The notes under the pieces: model-generated
What the model was told of the DNA's origin: nothing
Seen by the model: the letters and a program-made list of their open reading frames with translations, nothing else
Database searches by the model: none
Source: Chrysomallon squamiferum
Taxonomy: Eukaryota > Mollusca > Gastropoda > Neomphalida > Peltospiridae
Length of the DNA: 64,000 bases
Assembly (NCBI GenBank): GCA_012295275.1
Contig: CM022670.1
Coordinates: 2,519,335 to 2,583,334, forward strand
Reading direction: 5' to 3'
Position numbers and translations under genes: made by a program
Shown here: one piece after another, positions 12,590 through 25,252 of the stretch
Layout: every line of letters starts with the position of its first letter
Numbering within the stretch: the first letter of the stretch is position 1

Positions 12590-13360
12590 AGGTCACCACA
12601 GGTTGATAAGGTACACAATATTGAGAACAATCAATTTCAATAACAAATAATTAGTCCTGAAGTCCTTTGCTGCCAGTAATGTTGATTTCAAAGAAAACAA
12701 TAGCTTTTGTGATATTTATGTTTGACGAAAGACCAACACAACAAAGATACTGCAACAGAATTGCACTAATATGGCCAACAATTAGCAGAATATAGATTCT
12801 GTGAGTCACAGAGGGCAATGAGATTTCAGTTCGGGATTATTCCTCAACAACAAGATGATACATCAGACAGCGAAAAATCAGTATATTGCCCGAGTTTTTA
12901 TTTGATTTCATGGCAAAAGAGTTACAAATGGAAGCATTTTTTCTCCCATTCAGCAATAATAAGCTTTCAATAATTCATGGCAAAACGAAATGAGCTTTGA
13001 TGAAAGTCTTTTGTATGGCTAGGTTAATGAAAGAGATCGTTTTGGAATACACCAGAATAAATGCCACATTGCAATCGGTTGTGTCTATTTGCACAAAGCT
13101 GTATCAGTACCCTTCGTGTTCAATATTTTTCATTATCAATATTGGCTTCATAAATCTTCTTTATTTGCCAGAGAATTAATGCTCAGCGACGCTGATTAAC
13201 TGTTTGGAGAGATCAACTTATTTACCGTTTTATTGGAAATATGTGTTTGCATTTGATTACAACTGCTTCAAGCACACATACGTTCGGCTGCCTCACAGAA
13301 CTTGCTTACTGTTAATAGGTGCGAGCAATAAATGAACAGGGTGTTTGCTGAATGCTCACA
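12590..13360. promoter_or_regulatory. long low-repeat intronic block, candidate enhancer
   Basis: About 770 bp of high-complexity sequence flanked by A-rich filler. It includes many AATTA, CAATCAAT and GATTAAC words. A short plus-strand open frame is present but no domain is recognised. Confidence 0.4.
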
Positions 13361-13863
13361 ACGATAAAGAAACTAAGTAAAATATATAAACATGCACAGA
13401 GCAGCACATCACACATTGTTACAGAACAATAGAAATAACAGAATGTATGCACACTCGTGTTACAAAGACCAACTCAGTTGTATGGATGTTGATAATAAAT
13501 AAACAAAGTAAAATGCTTTTTTTTTGTTCCTTGTTTTTTTGTGTGTCTATGTGTGTTATTTTAATATTAAAAAAACCCAGTGTAGATTTGTTATTTTTTA
13601 ATTTTTTTATTTCTTCAATATTTACTTATTGGTGTAGTTTAAAACAGTTTTCTTCTAAAAGTGGATTTGATCTTTTTTAGTACATCAAAAAGTGGAAATG
13701 TTGATTTTATAAATATTTTGTAGTGTTAGATGTTAATTAAAAAATGTAATGTATCAAATATCCTTTAGTCATTGTTTGTGTGTCTGAGTGTTTGTGAGTG
13801 TGACTAAGTGAAAAAAAGGAAAACTAAGAAGATATAAAATGCATTAGAAATGCATAAAAATAT

Positions 13864-13870
<7 letters not shown>

Positions 13871-13910
<40 letters not shown>
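13871..13910. repeat. A40 homopolymer
   Basis: Uninterrupted A run preceded by a T run. Confidence 0.97.
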
Positions 13911-13912
<2 letters not shown>

Positions 13913-13999
13913 TCTTCTGATAGCTGTGTTGAGATATTTCAAATGATTATCTCAAACCTCAAGGACTAGAGATTTAGACTAATAATAACAAAAAACTAC

Positions 14000-14374
14000 A
14001 GTAAAGAGGACAAATGATACAGAACTGCTTAAGAATAATACTCAACACAGGACTGTTTTGAGTAACACAGTAAAGAGGACCAATGACTCAGAACTGTTTA
14101 ACAAGTATACTTTACAGAGGACCATGAACAATTTGTGACAAGTTTAATAAAATTACAGGACTAGATTCAAATGATTCTGTGTAGTGGACTAATAATAGTT
14201 AACAATAATACAGCAGTAATAACATGGGTCTGGTTAGTTAACAGTGGCATCTGAAGAGGACCAGCATTACAGGACCAGTTAACAATGATAGAGGACCAAC
14301 AACAATATCGGACTGGTTAACAGTGGTATGTGAAGAGGACTAGTAATGGTATTGTGCAGAGGACCAATAACATG
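14000..14374. repeat. degenerate minisatellite with AGAGGACCAAT motif
   Basis: Imperfect units of about 30-75 bp carrying AGAGGACCAATGAC-like and CAGGACTGGTTAACA-like words recur at least six times. It grades into the 25-bp array to its right, which shares GTTAACA. Confidence 0.75.
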
Positions 14375-14545
14375 TGTTTTTTAGATAGGAGTTAACAAGA
14401 GTTTTTTAAATGGGAGTTAACAAGAGTTTTTTAGATAGGAGTTAACAGGAGTTTTTTAGACAGGAGTTAACAGGAGTTTTTTTAGATAGGAGTTAACAAG
14501 AGTTTTTTGGATAGGAGTTATGTAACAGACAGGAGTTATGTAACT
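14375..14545. repeat. 25-bp minisatellite abutting the exon E donor
   Basis: Six to seven copies of a unit close to TTTTTTAGATAGGAGTTAAC followed by AAGAG. The last copies change to AGGAGTTATGTAAC, and that word is repeated again right next to the donor (gene strand GTAAGTTACATAACTCC). The array therefore starts within a few bases of the 5' splice site. Confidence 0.9.
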
Positions 14546-14548
14546 TAC

Positions 14549-14767
14549 TTTTCTCCAGGCCAGTCTGGTGTTCGTGGTGACGGGCGTTCTCCGCAGCCAC
14601 TTTGAGCAGACCCTGTATGTTGAGGAGCAGTGTTTCGATGGAGGAGATGCCGTTCACGTCTCCACTGAACACAGGCTTGTTGTGTTCCTGGTTCTGACTC
14701 GACGACTTGTCACCGTTTTCGTCAATGTTGTGGAAGGAGTTGCTCAAGTCTTCACTCTCAGCCAGGT
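14549..14767 (-). CDS. dac: dachshund-family gene, start of DACHbox-C (exon 'E')
   Basis: Internal coding exon of 219 nt. Acceptor TTTTCTTCACAG ends at 14768; donor GTAAGT starts at 14548. The frame continues from the previous exon through G|AC (Asp) and then 72 codons plus one base. An acidic/polar lead (LAESEDLSNSFHNIDENG) is followed by SGDVNGISSIETLL, then NIQGLLKVAAENAR, then HHEHQTGLEK. SIETLLxNIQGLLKVAxxNAR and the LEK end are the near-invariant opening of the DACHbox-C (Eya/Ski-interaction domain), a coiled coil that mediates oligomerisation and partner binding in Dachshund proteins. In vertebrates LEK is followed by TELKM in the next part of the helix; the matching exon was not seen in 1-14548. 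Phase 1-1, so also in-frame skippable. Its base composition is far richer in G+C than the flanks. Confidence 0.94.
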
Positions 14768-15347
14768 CTGTGAAGAAAACAAAACAACAATGTAAATATA
14801 ATAATAATAATATTATTAATAATAATAATAATAATAATAAAAATAAAAAATAATAATAAAAGTAACTAAGAACAACAATAATTTGCTTTTAAATGACAGG
14901 ATCAGCTGACTTTGTCAATTTGGTCTTTGACATTTTCTAAATTTTGGTATTTACATTTTACACTTACTATCTAATATGCTCTGTTATTGAATGAATAAAT
15001 GAACAAATAACTATGATGATGGTGATGATCAGTGTAATGATGATAATGATGAAAAAGCAGAAAACAAAATTTTTTAAAACTCATGAATGTTATTTTTTAT
15101 TTCTTTATGCAACCAATACCTTCCTGAAATCTGTTTGCGCTTGTATTTTAATATATTTTTTATTTCATAAACATGCTTCAACAATGTAAAAAAAATATTT
15201 TTTTATTTCTTACATGTAATTATTTCCATGAGAAACCAGTATACTAGGACATGAAATGTACATCCATAATCCTGTCTTACACAGAATATAAACATCTTTT
15301 ATATTATTTTCATATACTAAATTGCATATAAACGAGTTTTGAAGCAA

Positions 15348-15385
<38 letters not shown>

Positions 15386-15638
15386 AAAAACGAAAAGATA
15401 CAGACACACAATGAAAATTGAAATCATATTTTTAAAAGTGGTTTGACATGTCTAGATACATGTATTGCGTATTTTGTTTACTTCAAGCATGTCTGTGTAT
15501 TCTACACAGAGTGTGGTCTGAAATCTTTATATGTACTTATTTTTATTTTACACTCTTCATTTTAAAATGACAAATTTAGATAGAGAGAGGGAGATGGGAA
15601 AGATACTGACTCATACAAAATGAGACAGAGACAGAGAC

Positions 15639-15641
<3 letters not shown>

Positions 15642-15715
<74 letters not shown>
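15642..15715. repeat. (GA)n microsatellite
   Basis: About 37 units, preceded by GACAGAGACAGAGACA. Confidence 0.98.
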
Positions 15716-15718
<3 letters not shown>

Positions 15719-16605
15719 TTTTTTTTAAAATAAAGTTTTATTATGATCTGCCAGTATTCATTTAATGTGTGTGTGGCCAAGGAATCACTTAAGCTAATCA
15801 TAATTATTTCAATTTATAACTGTATTTATTTATTTTCATACACTTAATCAAAATTACTCAATTTAACATCAGTGTATTCTGAGAAATGTTATGGATGGTA
15901 TAAATTCATAAGTAATTGTTATATATTAAATGTGGATTTTAGAAAGTGCATTAAAATCTTTATGTAATTTTATGCATAATTTTAGTAATATTAGTATTAG
16001 TATTATTGCTATTGTTATCATTTTTATTATTATTATTAAGTTGTTTTTGTGAATTACATTTTTGTAGTTATTTTTAACACTGCAAATATATGTAATACTT
16101 TTTTTTTATATGGTTCATCATCATTATGATAAAGTAAATGTATGCTATACAATTCAGTTGTTATTTTTATATACCAAAATATTTATATATATAATTTTAT
16201 AATTATTATTATTATTATTTTTTAATACAAGTGCAATTTTCATTATGGCAAAATAAACAGTCATTTTTATACAGCAAATTTATTTGTTATTTTAAACTGT
16301 ACATTTTTGTAAAGAGAATTTTTATGTTTATAAATTATTATTTTAAAAATGTAATTATATAAATTGTCATGGAAAATTTAATATCTTTATTACACAGAAC
16401 ACAAGTAAGTGGTTATGAAAAACTATTTTTGAAGAGTTACTGGTAACATTTAAATAATTTTTATTTCCATTTTATTACATGAAAATACAGTAACAAAAAG
16501 TTAATCAGATCATAAAATGTTTTTAGTGCATGTAAATACCATCAAATTAAAAGAAAAAATATCTCTTTTTTAACGAAAAAATATATACATTTACATTAAG
16601 AAAAG

Positions 16606-16628
16606 TAATAATAATAATAATAATAATC

Positions 16629-16685
<57 letters not shown>
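16606..16685. repeat. (TAA)n microsatellite
   Basis: About 26 units with one TCA interruption. Confidence 0.97.
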
Positions 16686-16689
<4 letters not shown>

Positions 16690-17770
16690 GCATGAACTTA
16701 AAAGAAATAATAAAAGTAACTTAAAATAAAGAATAAATATATTTTATATATACATTTATATAAAAAAGATTAGTTATGATGTAAAATAATTGTAAATATT
16801 GCAATGAAAATTAAAATTAAAGAAAATAATTTGTTAATGAATAAAAAACACATCTAAGTATCAATTAATTTAAAGCTAATAGTTGTATGAATAACGACAA
16901 ATAAATATGGTGATAGTTAAAATTACATTTTAAAAAGATATTACTAAACTGAATTTTATGAACAATAAAAATTGGGGTTTTTAAAATTATAATATTATTC
17001 AAAATAAATTTAGATAATTTAAAAATAAAAATAGATTTATATAATAAAAATATATGTGTTTTATCCTAGTTTGAAAACCAAATATCTGAAAACTGTAATA
17101 TAGATATATATGTATAATTATTTGTGTAATCAAAAATAGTTGTGAAGTAAATAAATAAATAAATAAATAAACAAATATAATATAATAATTAATAAAATAA
17201 ATACACCCCCAAAAAAAAAACCAACTAATTTTGTAATTAATTAATAAAATTAAAATGAAATACTGGAACAGAACACACACAATGTAACAGAATGTATATA
17301 TATATATATATATATACATGTAATAAAAAAAACTTTTACCAAGGGATTACAAAGATATGTAAGTTGATATAAAGAAATACTGAAAATATACAGTTAAAAT
17401 AACAACCTAATAATAATAATAATAATAATTTACATTAATATATAAATTAAATACAGGCACACTGAAAGTTAATTTACTTAATAATATCCTAATACATGAA
17501 ACAGTAATAATTATTTACCATGACACTACACAGATATATAAAGAGGCATAAAGATGCATGATTTCACAAGCAGATCTCAGATTGCAATATAATTACTGTG
17601 AGAATACACAGAAATATGAAATTATCATTACGAGAGTCACGAGGTATAGGACTAACCCTGGATTGCTTTTTGACAAACTCTCCAACCATTAGCAGGGCTT
17701 CTCGTTTGCCTTCCATAACAACATCTTTTTAACTCTTTAACTTTTCTAATTACTTCTCCAGAAAAATGAA

Positions 17771-17811
<41 letters not shown>

Positions 17812-18276
17812 TTTAAGAAATGAACTATGTATGTAATAATAAGCAAAGCTGAACGAATACGAAGGAGCAAATCCAGAATTTGGGAAAAGGGGATGATGTG
17901 GGTTTGAAGAAGAACACCGAGTAAGCTTTTTAAGAAATGAGCTATGTAAAGTAATAAGTAATTTTTTCCCAAGAGATCTAGAATTTCAAAAAAAAGAAGG
18001 TGCTATCAGCATGAAGTAAAAACTACAATAACAAAAAAAATATCCTGTCTCAAAACAAACAAAAACGGAACAAGAAACAAGTTTTTAACAAATGAAATGA
18101 ATACAAAGTAAGAAATGTTTAGATTTGCTCAGGTCTGGATTTCACAAAGGGGCAGTTCCCATCAGCTGATATGTTGTAAAATAATTTTCAAGATGAAATG
18201 AGTAATAACTTTATTTCAAAGAGAAACCCTCTGGATCCATTATTATTTCTCTCTTTCCATCTACTCTGAAACACAG

Positions 18277-18309
<33 letters not shown>

Positions 18310-18479
18310 AACACACACACACGTAGAGAGAAAGATAGATATAGATGGATAGATATAATCTGTTTATTACACACACTGGGAAAGATGCATTTTTCCAAAA
18401 AGGTGTTCTTAACATTTATTTTAAACTGTCATAAAAAAAAAAAGAAGAGAGAAGCCCTATGATTTCTTTCTTTGTAGTG

Positions 18480-18790
18480 AAAGTGGCTGTGCGTATGTGC
18501 CTCGTAACATCTGATGTTTGTTTTTAAGAAGTTTTATTCGATATAGATGAAAGCAGTGACATCATAAGCCAGTGTGCTAAGATGAAAATTACAACCATCA
18601 GGAGATTTAAACTGTTAGCGTTCCCAAAGATATTCGTTTAATTGCTTTTCATTCCCCACTGGCCGAGTCAGTTAGCTGGGTGAGATCTGTGTGCAGCCAG
18701 TGCAGGCTAAACTTTGATATGCGTATCATTAACAGGTTCTCCTGAAATTAACACTGCAGATTGGAGAAGCAAAATCAACATTTTATCAAG
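18480..18790. promoter_or_regulatory. low-repeat intronic block, candidate conserved element
   Basis: About 310 bp containing TGACATCATA (CRE/AP-1-like), TTTAATTGC and TTAACAGG words. No coding signal. Confidence 0.3.
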
Positions 18791-20269
18791 AACAAAGTCA
18801 TAAATAACGATCACATAGAAAGCTGGAAAAGAAGAAGAAAAAGAAGAAGAAGAAAAAAAAAAAAGTATAAAGCAAAAATGAAAAAGAAAAATAATTTAAT
18901 GTAAGAATTTAAAAAAAAAAAAAAAAAAAAAAAGGAATAATACTGAAGTAAAAATTAAAACAGATAAAGTGAAAATGAAATTAAAAAAAAAAAAGAAAAA
19001 AAAAGGCAGCTTTGAAAAAAGATAATATTTAAAGTAAAAATGAGAAAATAATTTTAAAATTAAGGTAAAAATTAGAACATGAAAATAAAAGAAAAAGACA
19101 AAAAATATAATATCCAAAAAAAAAAAAAAAAAAAAATAAAATAAAAAATAAAAAATAAAAAAATTGAAAAAGATAAATCAATCAGTGATATTCTAATATT
19201 TCTTTCAGTTTTCAAATAAAAACTGTTTAGAATTTCAGGTAATGTACTATGTATTATTAAAAATAATTAAACGTTTATAACTTACGGGGAAAAGAATGGA
19301 TTTCAGGCTGAAATAATACTACTACTAATACTACTAGTAATACTACTAATACTAACATTAACACTAACACTAATACTAATAAATAAATAAATAAATAAAA
19401 ATAACTAGAATAAAGATAAACCAGTTAAACATGTGTATGTCTCATCTACAAAAGCATTGTAATTTTTCATATAAATATAGATATTATTACTAACACACAG
19501 ACAGACATACAGACATAGAATTAAGTACAAAAATGTGATACTATTCCATGATGCATATGTAACATGTATGAACAAGCAGAGTTTCAGATTTGCACAAGAA
19601 CATTTTCTTACATGCACTTACTTGTAAACTGATAACGACATAACGTTAGGCAATTTATTATTGGAATGTTCGGTATTACATTTCTTACTTATTGTGTTAT
19701 GATGATATTAATTTCCAGTTAAACTGCACTGTCCTCATAAACATTTTCTTGCTGGAGAAAAGGGTTTAAAACACTGCTTGTTATTTAAATCTGATGTAAC
19801 TAAATAACACAACCTTATATGTGATGTATTCAGAGTATTTAATATAACTGAATATTCTCTTTATGTAACATATATACACACACACACAGAAATACACACA
19901 CCCATACACAAGCTCAGACTGAATGTATTAACGAAGTATGATAGCTGTTAAGTAAATGATATTGAATGTCTATTATATTTTTAAGTACCAGTGTAAAATA
20001 AAATAATTATTATCAGCTGATTGATTGTCTCTCTCTCTCTCTATTTTATTTCTAATATACACTCTTTGTTTTCTCTCTCCTTCTTTTTTGCTACATAATG
20101 CTTATAATCCATACAATCAAAAACCCAAAGGTAATTAAAGTAAGTGGCATATATATATTTTTTCTTTCCATTGCTCTCTCTCTCTCACCCACCCCACAGA
20201 AAGACATCATACCACAGTTTCAATCACCAGTAATATTTTATAAGAGTGAACCAAAGAGAAACTGGTCCA

Positions 20270-20348
20270 CACACACACAGACACACACACACACACACAC
20301 ACACAGACAGACAGACACACACACAGACAGACACACACACACAGACAC

Positions 20349-20383
<35 letters not shown>

Positions 20384-20391
20384 CACACACT
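20270..20391. repeat. (CA)n/(CAGA)n compound microsatellite
   Basis: CA runs alternate with CAGACAGA blocks. Confidence 0.97.
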
Positions 20392-20399
20392 GTGTTGAA

Positions 20400-20740
20400 G
20401 CAGTGAGGCCTGATTAATGTGAAACGACGTAGACTCCACTCAGCTGTTGGCAGTGTTAATTAAACAGATATGGACTCGGTCATTTGGATCTATCAATTAC
20501 AACAAGTGAGAAACCTGTCGAAGCGACCAGCAGAGCGGAACACTTGTTTAATTGTTCACATACATTTCCTGTCACGGCAATTTGAGACAAGTTTCGTTAA
20601 CAGTGCTGCGATACGTAACAAATCAGATCCATACACAACAGCCTTGATCTGAGAGCTGAATTTAGACACAGATTACAATCCAATCTATCTGAAATCATAT
20701 CAGTGACACTGTAGAATAATTGAGAACATGTAACTGTAGA
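20400..20740. promoter_or_regulatory. low-repeat intronic block, candidate conserved element
   Basis: About 340 bp after the CA/CAGA microsatellite, with GTTAATTAAAC, TCAATTACAA, TTTAATTG and AGATTACAATCC homeodomain-type words. Confidence 0.35.
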
Positions 20741-22269
20741 CTGAGTATGGGTGTTGTTTTGTGTGTTATGGAAGGTTTCGTGAAATAACAAAAACAAACA
20801 AAAAAATACTTTTGCAGAAATTGGCCGACTCCTACACAGTTGTAAAATAAATGTTACCTTCGTATAAATGAATGTTTTAGTTATTTACATATAACTGTGT
20901 AATCGCAATAAATGTTTTATGTTCAGGAGGGGTTGTAATCACATAATACAAATGATTGTATAAAAGTAATAAAACTGCCGAATTCTGAATGCTCTTAATA
21001 AAAATGTCAGAAGCAAGGTTGAGGATATCTGCAAGCAGACAGACAATTGTGGGATTATACAAATATGAAGTAGGAAGCAGAGTCTGGGATATCTAAAATC
21101 ACAGAAACAACTAGAACAATACAAATGGGTTCAGAAAGCACTCACTGGTGCATCTAAAACTGCAGAAAATTTTCAAATAATTCAAATATGTTGCAGAGAG
21201 AACGAAGGGCTATTCAAACTGTCAAGTTCTAAGAAATATAATATGTTGTTGTAACAGTTTAAATAAAAGACTAAGATACCTGGGTCTAACTGTATGTAAT
21301 ATATGTGTGTGCTCTGTTGTAAGGGCAGGATTAATCATTTGCATCAGGTTTCTGTGAAAAAGTCACACCTGTGTATTATGCTGTATAGGTAATGCCACAG
21401 GAATGTTCGTAGGTATGTAACATAAATGGCAGAGTTTAAAATGTTTGAAACTTACAGTGATAAATGCCCAGATAAAAGAAATCACGTGAAACGGTAGGTA
21501 AGAGTAGAGTTTAACTTACACACTGTTACCTGTATCCAGTTACACGTTTTATCAATGATGAGGATTTTTACAAATATTTCAATCTAAGATATTCATTAAT
21601 ATGATAACAACAAAAAGAAAAATAAATATTATTATCGAGAGAGGGAAGGAGGGAGAAAAAGATACAGAGAGGGAGAGAAAGAAAAAGAGAAAAATAAAAA
21701 GAGTGAGAGAAAGGGATAGAGAGACACAAACATAGAAGAAAGGAATGAGAGTCAAAGAGAGAAAAAACATAAAGAAAGAGAAAAAGAAAGAGAAAAAGAA
21801 AAAGAAGGACAGAAAGAAAGCATAATGCAGTCAGTATCCATATTTGAATATCTTATATAAATTAATTTTTTATTTGCATAATGTGATATTTGTCTACATC
21901 TTTCTAATTATGTTTTAAACTTTAAAGATGTTCTCCTTCTACTCTGATATTTTACCATCTTCCCAGTCACCTCTTTCAGTCACCCCTTTCAGTCACCAAT
22001 ATAAAATAAACAAAGAATCAGAAACACACACACAAACCACTCATTGTTAAACCTAACAATGACAATAATTTTAAAACCCTGACTGGAAGGAAAAAGAAAA
22101 ATTACGACAAAAAAAAAGTTTATAAATTAACAATACATGTGTAATGCTAATTCTCTTTCTAAACTGTTATTCACCTTTTTCAAATTAAATTTCTTCTTTA
22201 TTTAAAGTTTATTATTATTATTTTTTTTTTTACAAAAAGGGTTAAAAATAATTAAAAAATAAAAATAAA

Positions 22270-22580
22270 ATGGATACTGTTCATCTTTATTACATGATGC
22301 GAGTAATATATGCAGAGATAAATATTGAGAATATGTTACAGTAAGTTAATTCCTTTAATGTGCAGATTAGCTACGAAAAAGCCAGCAATAATTTAGAGGC
22401 ATGTGGAAATGATTAAACCAGATTTTCTTTATTGAGAAGCCTTTGATGTAAAATACATTCAAACTGATTAAAAGAATTTGCCAATTCATGCTAAAATGTT
22501 TTTAGCGTATCAGCACTCAGTCTGTGGTGTCATTTACACATGCTGACATGGAGCGTTGAAATACGGCATCTCTTTTGATT
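22270..22580. promoter_or_regulatory. low-repeat intronic block, candidate conserved element
   Basis: About 310 bp of mixed composition with GTTAATTCC, GATTAGC and TGACATGG words. No open frame of interest. Confidence 0.28.
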
Positions 22581-23399
22581 TTTCTTTTTTTCTAACACTG
22601 ATGTATGTTTCAAGTTAAATAGTTTTAATAACAGCATAAGTCTCGGTTCAAATTAATTCCTGTTTATAAGAGATTTTTTTTCTTTTCTTGTTTTGTTATT
22701 TTTTGAAACTGTTATTTAGATCCAATGTATTAAACACAAAGAAATGTTGAAACTGACAGTGTAGGCAGCATTATTGTCTGTTTTTTTTCTTCTGATTTTT
22801 CTTTTTCTTTTTTAAATTAAGGTTGCTTTTTTATATTATTAGTTAAAATACAGAATTTTGTAGTGGAAGATGCATTTCTTTTTTAAATAAATTATATTTG
22901 GGAGTATTAAAGGTGAAAAATGTAACAGGAAAAAAAACAGCTTTAAAAAAAAGTATAAAAGATAAGTTATTCTGTTTAAAGATGTACATAAATATTAAAA
23001 AATTATTTTGATTTTTAACAAGAAACATCAAATACAAAAGAAAAAAAATATAATTATAAAATTAAGGAAAACTAAATTTTAAATATTAAACCATAAATAT
23101 ATTATGAATTTTTTTTTATTGCCTTTTTTTTAATTATTATTTTTTGTTGCTGTTGTGGTTGTTGTATTATCATACTGGCAGCAACAATCTTCATCTAAGA
23201 TACATATAATAATAATAATAATACTAGAAGTAGCAGAAAGTGTAATAATCATTTTCAACATCATCTTCATCATCATCATCATTCCTCTTCTGGTTGTTGT
23301 ATAAACCACATACAAAAACTCATATGACAGGCCTATGATAATCCACAGCAAACTAAAACACAGCCAAAAAGAAGACAAAGAAACCGAACCGAAACAAAA

Positions 23400-23790
23400 A
23401 CAAACAAAACTATTCAGTCAATTAATTAACAAAGCCTTCAAAAAGTCACGGCAAACATGGATTCAGTGAGTAAATAGACTGGTCCTTGACTGTTTGCTGT
23501 TTGCACTGCCTTTCAAGTGCAGTGGAATGGGGTACATGTTACAGGTGTGTTAATTGGAAAATCTCATTGTGTTTATGCCAGACATATTTGTTGACCCTTC
23601 TGGCTGGTAATTAACTGCCATTCACCTGTGATGGTGTTCAATTAAGTCCAGTCAGTTTAATAAACAACCCACTGATGGAAAAATCTCTCTGATAAAGACA
23701 GCTAAACACCACCAAGCTCTGCAGGTGTGTTTGGGGCGGGGACAGATGTGGAGGACAGACATGGGTGGGAAAATTACTTCTGGGAGGAAA
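23400..23790. promoter_or_regulatory. low-repeat intronic block with three CAGGTG E-boxes
   Basis: CAGGTG at 23542-23547 and 23722-23727, both continuing as CAGGTGTGT (T-box-like GGTGTG overlap), and CACCTG at 23623-23628. TTAATTGG, GGTAATTAAC and TCAATTAAG lie between them. Clustered E-box and homeodomain words suggest an enhancer (inference). Confidence 0.42.
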
Positions 23791-24752
23791 TATTTGATTT
23801 AGAATTAAATTGTTTTATACGTTTGGTAAAAGGTCTAATAGAAATGCAGTTTATTTTTATTTTATAACCATCATCAAACAGATGGAAAATAAAGTTTGTT
23901 GCTATTTTATAGGTAATGTAGTTTATTATTATCTCATAGGTAATATAACATATTGTTATTTTTTTGACATAGTTTATAATTGTTTTATGGATAATGTGAC
24001 AGTACTGACAGCAGATCAAAAAGCAGCAAGGGATCTTTTATACAGAGAAAATCTCACACCATAGCTTTCAGTAAAGCTAGTCAAGTAGGATTACTGTATG
24101 GGAAGGAAAATAATCATTTAGGTTCAGGTATCTTTTTATTACCTGTGTAAGTGATTAATACCAGTCCACAGTTCTCCACCCATCGGTTTGCAATAATAAC
24201 AATGATGATGATGATGATGATGATGATGATAATAATGAAAATGGAGAGGTTGTGACCACTGTGTATTTTTAAGACTTAGGTAAAAATACTTTTTAAATTC
24301 GACAACAGAACAGTAGAAAATAAATGATCTGAGGTTTTTTTACCCCTTATTTACAAACATAAAAGTTTTGAAGAAAAAAAAAAGAAGTAAATAAAAACAA
24401 AATTAAAAACAAAATTATTAAAATAAATAAAGAAAACAAATATTTATGAAATATTTCTTAAACAACCATTACCGTTAAATCACTAACAACTATTACTACA
24501 ACCATCACTGACACCACCATCACCACCACTACTACTACTACTACACTGTTACTTCCAATTATTATTATTATAACAATAATATTATCACTTCTGTCTTGGT
24601 ATATGTCAGTATATTTATCACAACAATTTTCTTGCAGGTTTGTAGGTGAAGTCTACTTTTCATAAACAGATAACACTGTACCTACATAACAAACACAAAA
24701 CACCTGCTGTGGGATCTTTCATTCTTTGACACTCATCCCATTAATCATAAGA

Positions 24753-24756
<4 letters not shown>

Positions 24757-24828
<72 letters not shown>
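24757..24828. repeat. (CA)36 microsatellite
   Basis: Pure CA run. Confidence 0.98.
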
Positions 24829-24832
<4 letters not shown>

Positions 24833-24984
24833 AATTCTGTTTAGCCTAACAAGTAGGAAACCCTGTACCCACTGACATCTTCCATCTATTTAGTGTACGA
24901 CAAACAGGTTAAACAGACACAAATAACACCTCACGAATCATTACTGGAATAAAATAAAATAATATACGATATGAAAAAAAAAAG

Positions 24985-25252
24985 ATTTTTGCTGCAAATA
25001 CTGAAAAGATTACAGGTTACTAGATGCTGATTTCAATATACTTTTGAAATGTTAATAACTTTTAGATGTTAAATAGCTGGGTTTTTAAAACAATTATTGT
25101 TTGATAAAAGATATTTGCTGCTGATAATGAAAAGGCTAACAGTTACTGAATGCTGAATATTTGGAATGATAATATGATAAAAGACATTTGCTTCTGATAC
25201 TGAAAGGGTTAAAGGTTACGAGATGACATCTGGTTGGAATGATAATAAAATA
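24985..25252. repeat. three degenerate ~90-110-bp tandem copies
   Basis: Copies start at about 24985, 25110 and 25186 with the pattern GATWTTTGCTGCNNATAMTGAAAAG, then ACAGGTTACTAGATGCTGA-like and GGAATGATAAT-like words. Old and diverged. Confidence 0.7.

Larger units (their letters stand above)
1..14548 (-). other. intron downstream of exon E, incomplete (at least 14.5 kb)
   Basis: Begins with the GTAAGT donor at 14548. The remaining DACHbox-C exon(s) and stop codon were searched for as a basic/acidic coiled-coil peptide on the minus strand and not found, so they probably lie left of position 1. It holds simple repeats, degenerate duplications (4950-5345, 7330-8250, 14000-14545), a GC-rich island at 775-920 and low-repeat blocks at 1830-2370, 5640-6070, 10640-11175 and 12590-13360. 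Confidence 0.65.

Noticed and set aside
14568-14795. Plus-strand open frame over exon E
   Set aside because: Shadow of the dachshund exon on the other strand. The minus-strand reading holds the conserved DACHbox-C start.
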